Shown in pieces: positions 31,153 through 34,277 of a stretch of DNA of 34,277 nt. Below the pieces are notes generated by a model. The model was not told where the DNA came from. It searched no databases and was given only the letters and a program-made list of their open reading frames with translations. The position numbers and the translations under genes are program-made. Positions within the stretch are counted from its first letter, which is position 1; every line of letters begins with the position of its first letter. This DNA comes from an uncultured Eubacteriales bacterium (GTDB lineage Bacteria; Bacillota; Clostridia; Christensenellales; Aristaeellaceae). The stretch spans positions 1-34,277 of the forward strand of contig CADARO010000027.1 of the NCBI GenBank assembly GCA_902790345.1, written 5' to 3'.

Positions 31153-31473
31153 ATGAGAAATCTTAGCATTAAGCGCAATAAAAGCCTTGCGGGATGTCTG
31201 GGAAAAGTCCATGTATATGTTGAAGACGCCGACAATGGTGAATTGAGCATTAAGGGCGTTGCCTGTCGCAGGCTCGGCGAGTTGAAAAATGGTGAAGAGA
31301 AGACATTCAGCATTCCCACCGTGCAGACAAAGGTTTTTGTGATCGGCGACATAGCCACGCGTGAATTCTGCTCCGATTCAAAAGTGGTTCCTGCCGGAGA
31401 TGCGGATGTGCGTCTTTCCGGCAAGAATACCTTTGACCCGCAGAAGGGCAATCCTTTTGTGTTCGACAAGTGA
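31153..31473 (+). CDS. Small conserved-looking protein of unknown function
   Basis: A 106-residue, charged, soluble protein with no signal peptide or membrane helix; the ribosome site is AGAGGG. It seems to be made of short beta-strands (KVHVYVEDADNGELSIKGVA; KTFSIPTVQTKVFVIGD). The base composition is visibly more AT-rich than the flanking genes, with ATT, AAA and TTT codons that neighbours avoid, which may signal transfer. I do not recognise a named domain and give no function. Confidence 0.6.
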   Translation: MRNLSIKRNKSLAGCLGKVHVYVEDADNGELSIKGVACRRLGELKNGEEKTFSIPTVQTKVFVIGDIATREFCSDSKVVPAGDADVRLSGKNTFDPQKGNPFVFDK

Positions 31474-31578
31474 GAGGCTGATCGCCTAATACGGCCAGTG
31501 CTTGGGCCGGCGGTCGGATTGAAGCCGCGTATGGCTTTCGTTGACGACATTGCCTTTTTCGAGGGAGGCGGACGAAAC

Positions 31579-32049
31579 GTGAAGGTCATTCGCCGGATTG
31601 TCCTGGGACTGTTTCTGCTGCTTGTTCTGTCTATCCTCGCGCCCATACCGGTGAATAATATCATCGCCGGGCATTTGGAGCGGCAGCTGCGTGACTGTCC
31701 CTTGCCGCCGGACACGCGGCTGGTGGATTCGGCCTCCATTGCCGGGCGGCTGTACGGCAACGGGAACGGCATGCAATGGCACGGCTATCTTCTCGTCGAA
31801 AGCGACCTGAGCATAGCCGAACTGGCCGCGTGGTACAATGAGCGAATCGCGGCGGGCGAGGATGACATCATCAGCGTAGAGCGGCAGGAAACGCCGTATA
31901 TCGTGGATGCGTATCATCTGTCCCATCAATTCAAGCGGTTCTCAGGCGCTGAAAACAGCTATCAGGTCTACCTCGGAAGGAATTCCGCCGTCGGCTCTGA
32001 AAGGTCGCTCTGGGAGAGATTCCTGAACTTCGACCTGCGGGGACACTGA
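31579..32049 (+). CDS. Single-pass membrane-anchored protein of unknown function
   Basis: A 156-residue product starting at GTG 31579, about 10 nt after GAGGGAGG. A longer in-frame start (ATG 31531) would add 16 residues in front of the basic-hydrophobic anchor and is less likely. Residues about 2-22 (KVIRRIVLGLFLLLVLSILAP) are an uncleaved membrane anchor or signal. The remainder is an extracytoplasmic domain with Cys and alternating strands and helices (SIAELAAWYNERIA). No named family recognised. The preceding unknown gene ends 105 nt upstream; relation unclear. Confidence 0.6.
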   Translation: MKVIRRIVLGLFLLLVLSILAPIPVNNIIAGHLERQLRDCPLPPDTRLVDSASIAGRLYGNGNGMQWHGYLLVESDLSIAELAAWYNERIAAGEDDIISVERQETPYIVDAYHLSHQFKRFSGAENSYQVYLGRNSAVGSERSLWERFLNFDLRGH

Positions 32050-32083
32050 CGCATATTGGCACAATCTATTTGGGAGGATATTC

Positions 32084-32944
32084 ATGTTCATCGCCGATGG
32101 TTGGAAAGATTACGAGGTCATCGACACGGGAAACGGGGAAAAGCTGGAGCGCTGGGGCCGGGTGATCCTGCGCCGGCCGGACCCGCAGACCATCTGGCCT
32201 CCCCAGAACGAAGGGCTCTGGTCCAAATGCGACGCCCACTATCACCGCTCCACAAAGGGCGGCGGCGAGTGGGAGTTCATGAAGCGGCTGCCGGAGAGAT
32301 GGGAGATCAGCTATAAGGACCTCAAATTCTACGTGCGCCCCACCGGCTTCAAGCACACCGGCCTGTTCCCCGAGCAGGCGGTGAACTGGGACTGGATGAG
32401 CGGCCTCATCCGCGGGGCGAAGCGGCCCGTGCGGGTGCTGAACCTGTTCGGCTACACCGGCGGGGCTACCCTGGCCTGCGCCGCCGCCGGCGCCCATGTG
32501 ACCCATGTGGACGCCGCCAAGGGCATGGTGCAGTGGGCGGGGGAAAACCGGGCCCTCACCGGCATCGACGAGACCAGGGTGCGCTGGATCGTGGACGACG
32601 CGCTGAAATTTGTCCTCCGGGAGCAGCGGCGGGGCAACAGCTACGAGGGCATCCTGATGGACCCGCCCTCCTATGGGCGCGGCCCCGGCGGCGAGGTGTG
32701 GAAGCTGGAAAACGAGCTGTTCGGCTTGGTGAGCGAGTGCGCCAGGCTCCTGAGCGACAAGCCGCTGTTTATGCTCATCAACAGCTACACCACCGGCCTG
32801 CAGCCCGCCGTGCTGAACAACATGCTGACCATGACCGCGGCCCGGGGCCGGGGCGGCCTCGTCACGGCGGACGAGATTGTGCTGCCCGTGACCGAGGGCG
32901 GCGTGCTGCCCTGCGGGGCCAGCGGCCGCTGGCAGGCGGAGTGA
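32084..32944 (+). CDS. Class I SAM-dependent methyltransferase, RlmI/RlmK-like rRNA type
   Basis: A 286-residue methyltransferase with a GGGAGG ribosome site. The SAM-binding motif I is VLNLFGYTGGATL (residues 118-130), the acidic motif II THVDAAKGM, and the catalytic motif IV DPPSYGRG (193-200). The N-terminal domain (DYEVIDTGNGEKLERWGRVI) and FYVRPTGFKHTGLFPEQ match the group of 23S rRNA methyltransferase-like proteins. The exact target base is not decided. It is tightly followed (5 nt) by a pseudouridine synthase gene, giving a two-gene RNA-modification unit. Confidence 0.9.
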   Translation: MFIADGWKDYEVIDTGNGEKLERWGRVILRRPDPQTIWPPQNEGLWSKCDAHYHRSTKGGGEWEFMKRLPERWEISYKDLKFYVRPTGFKHTGLFPEQAVNWDWMSGLIRGAKRPVRVLNLFGYTGGATLACAAAGAHVTHVDAAKGMVQWAGENRALTGIDETRVRWIVDDALKFVLREQRRGNSYEGILMDPPSYGRGPGGEVWKLENELFGLVSECARLLSDKPLFMLINSYTTGLQPAVLNNMLTMTAARGRGGLVTADEIVLPVTEGGVLPCGASGRWQAE

Positions 32945-32949
32945 CGGGC

Positions 32950-33675
32950 ATGGAGGAGACGAAGCGCCTGGAGACCCTGCGGGCGGGGAAATACGAGATT
33001 CCCATATTATACCTTGACAATCACCTGCTGGGCGTGGTGAAGCCCCGCAACATGCCCGTTCAGGCGGACGAGTCCCGGGACCTTGACCTGTTGACCGCGC
33101 TGAAGGGCTATGTGGGCGAGAAGTTCATGAAGCCCGGCGCGGTGTATCTGGGGCTGGTGCATCGGCTGGATCGGCCGGTGGGCGGGGTCATGGTGTTCGC
33201 CCGCACGTCGAAAGCCGCCGAGCGGCTGAGCCGGGATTTCGCGGGCCACGACATGGAGAAGCGCTATCTGGCCGTGGTGAAGGGCGAATTGAAGGAGCCC
33301 CGGACGCTGGAGGACTGGCTGGTGAAGGACGGGAAGACCGGCATGGTGCGGGTGTGCCGTCCGGATGAGCCCGGCGCGAAGCAGGCCCGGCTGGTGACCA
33401 CGCCTATCGCCGCCCGGGAGGGGCTCACGCTGGTGGATGTGGAGCTCATGACGGGCCGGGCCCATCAGATCCGGGTGCAGCACATGAACGCGGGCTTTCC
33501 CCTGTGGGGCGACGCCCGCTACGGCGGCGGCCGACCGGGGGAGCAGATCGCGCTGTGGGCGTATCGGCTCACGGTGACCCATCCCACCCTGAAGACGCCG
33601 GTGACGCTGTGCGCCGCGCCGCCGGAGGACGGGGCATGGCGGCTGTTCCGGGCGGAGATGGAGAATTTGCCATGA
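32950..33675 (+). CDS. RluA-family pseudouridine synthase (no S4 domain)
   Basis: A 241-residue RNA pseudouridine synthase starting at ATG 32950, 5 nt after the methyltransferase stop, with GGCGGAG upstream. Motifs: VVKPRNMPVQ, the catalytic HRLDRPVGGVMVFARTSKAA (HRLDR at 71-75, D74 the catalytic Asp), KRYLAVVKG, and GRAHQIRVQHMNAGFPLWGD. There is no N-terminal S4 domain, so it resembles the shorter RluA/TruC-type enzymes. The target uridine in rRNA or tRNA is unknown. Its stop overlaps the next start (ATGA), suggesting coupling. Confidence 0.93.
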   Translation: MEETKRLETLRAGKYEIPILYLDNHLLGVVKPRNMPVQADESRDLDLLTALKGYVGEKFMKPGAVYLGLVHRLDRPVGGVMVFARTSKAAERLSRDFAGHDMEKRYLAVVKGELKEPRTLEDWLVKDGKTGMVRVCRPDEPGAKQARLVTTPIAAREGLTLVDVELMTGRAHQIRVQHMNAGFPLWGDARYGGGRPGEQIALWAYRLTVTHPTLKTPVTLCAAPPEDGAWRLFRAEMENLP

Positions 33676-34067
33676 AAAGGGAAAAGCAGAAGGAAAAGAA
33701 GCGGCAGAAGGTCTCGCCGAGAGACGCGAAGCCCAGCGGCGTGGCGATCACCTTTCTGTGCTGCGTGCTGGGCGTGCCCACCTGCGCGAAGATGCTGCCC
33801 GGCATCGTGGCGGCGGACGTGATGGCCTCGCTGCAGGCGGGGGTGCTGCTGGGCGTGGCGTATCTGCTGCTGCGGCCGGGGCTGAAGCTATTAACGCTGC
33901 CCATCGGGTGCCTGACCCTGGGGCTCACGAATTTCGCCATCGACGTGGGGCTGCTGTACGGCTGCGCGTACCTCATCGAGGGCTTTTCGGTGGAGAGCGT
34001 CATTTCCGCCATCGGCACGGCGATGCTGATCAACGGCATCAGCGCCATCGCGGGTGGGTTCAGGTAG
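33672..34067 (+). CDS. Phage holin family IV-like small membrane protein
   Basis: A 131-residue protein with a strongly basic N-terminus (KREKQKEKKRQKVSPRDAK) and three to four membrane segments. LLLRPGLKLLTLPIGCLTLG followed by LTNFAIDVGLLYGCAYLIEGF is the core of the PF04020-type family. The name comes from a mycobacteriophage holin, but chromosomal copies are widespread and nothing phage-like surrounds it, so a lysis role is doubtful. It overlaps the upstream pseudouridine synthase stop by ATGA. Confidence 0.8.
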   Translation: MKREKQKEKKRQKVSPRDAKPSGVAITFLCCVLGVPTCAKMLPGIVAADVMASLQAGVLLGVAYLLLRPGLKLLTLPIGCLTLGLTNFAIDVGLLYGCAYLIEGFSVESVISAIGTAMLINGISAIAGGFR

Positions 34068-34100
34068 AATGAAAAACTGGGAATTGCGGATGTGAAAGAC

Positions 34101-34277
34101 ATGGAGATTACGGAAAAGATTCTTGCCTACCTGAAAGAGACATATCAGCCGGATGCGATTGTTATCTATGGTTCATTTGCCGATGGAAGTGCGAATGAGG
34201 GCAGCGATTTCGATGCGCTTGTCATTGCGGACAAAGGAAGAACGCACGATTCATCTGTGATTGACGGCATTGTCCTC
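34101..34277 (+). CDS. Minimal nucleotidyltransferase-domain protein, N-terminal part (partial)
   Basis: The gene runs off the window; 59 codons are seen from ATG 34101 (an in-frame GTG at 34092 is possible). The motif IVIYGSFADGSANEGSDFDA is the GS-x-x-GSDxD signature of MNT/Pol-beta-like nucleotidyltransferases. Small versions of this fold pair with HEPN toxins or transfer nucleotides to antibiotics or proteins; which applies depends on sequence beyond the window. Codon use is more AT-rich than that of the upstream genes. Confidence 0.75.
   Translation, partial: MEITEKILAYLKETYQPDAIVIYGSFADGSANEGSDFDALVIADKGRTHDSSVIDGIVL

Noticed and set aside
31474-31578. GGCC-rich inverted repeats between the two unknown genes considered as a terminator
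   Set aside because: Stems are short and imperfect and no T-run follows on either strand.
33672-34067. Holin-like gene considered as evidence of a prophage
   Set aside because: No endolysin, structural or integrase genes are nearby; the family is common on chromosomes outside phages.

Overview
The window looks like chromosome from a GC-rich, monoderm-type Firmicute (Clostridia), probably gut-associated. The reasons are RNase Y, a T-box leader on ileS, consensus sigma-A promoters, strong AGGAGG ribosome sites with several TTG starts, LplB/YtcP-type sugar transporters without their own ATPase, and DegV and QueT proteins. The order cannot be fixed from the sequence; a Christensenellales- or Oscillospirales-like lineage is only a guess. 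No phage, insertion sequence or CRISPR array was seen.

Positions 1-3040 hold the tail of a STAS anti-anti-sigma protein, a partner that may be HATPase-like, a QueT queuosine-precursor transporter and a secreted 5'-nucleotidase, closed by a bidirectional terminator.

Positions 3050-20134 form a glycan-use locus. A leftward GH29 fucosidase and AraC regulator diverge from a rightward LplB-YtcP-binding-protein operon. This is followed by a rightward operon of GH78-like, GH3(PA14) and GH95 hydrolases. A second leftward LplB-YtcP-binding-protein operon closes the locus. All four hydrolases lack signal peptides, so the inferred scheme is uptake of intact fucose- and/or rhamnose-bearing oligosaccharides by two paralogous importers, trimming in the cytoplasm, and sensing by the AraC protein. 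No transporter ATPase is present, so a shared MsmX-type ATPase elsewhere is expected. The two transporter promoter regions share an AAAGCGTTTC element. The second YtcP permease is broken by an out-of-frame internal deletion.

Positions 20185-25783 carry housekeeping genes: rny (RNase Y, also broken by an out-of-frame deletion of about 76 nt), tRNA-Gln(CTG) and tRNA-Glu(CTC) from a consensus promoter, and divergently a T-box-controlled ileS of the type-2 kind.

Positions 25806-28073 contain two divergent secreted proteins: one with three SH3b domains, and one with a Pro/Thr linker ending in a double zinc ribbon. Positions 28104-34277 hold a uridine kinase, DegV protein, GNAT acetyltransferase, EamA-type transporter, two unrecognised genes, an rRNA-type methyltransferase, an RluA-type pseudouridine synthase, a phage-holin-IV-like membrane protein and the start of a small nucleotidyltransferase.
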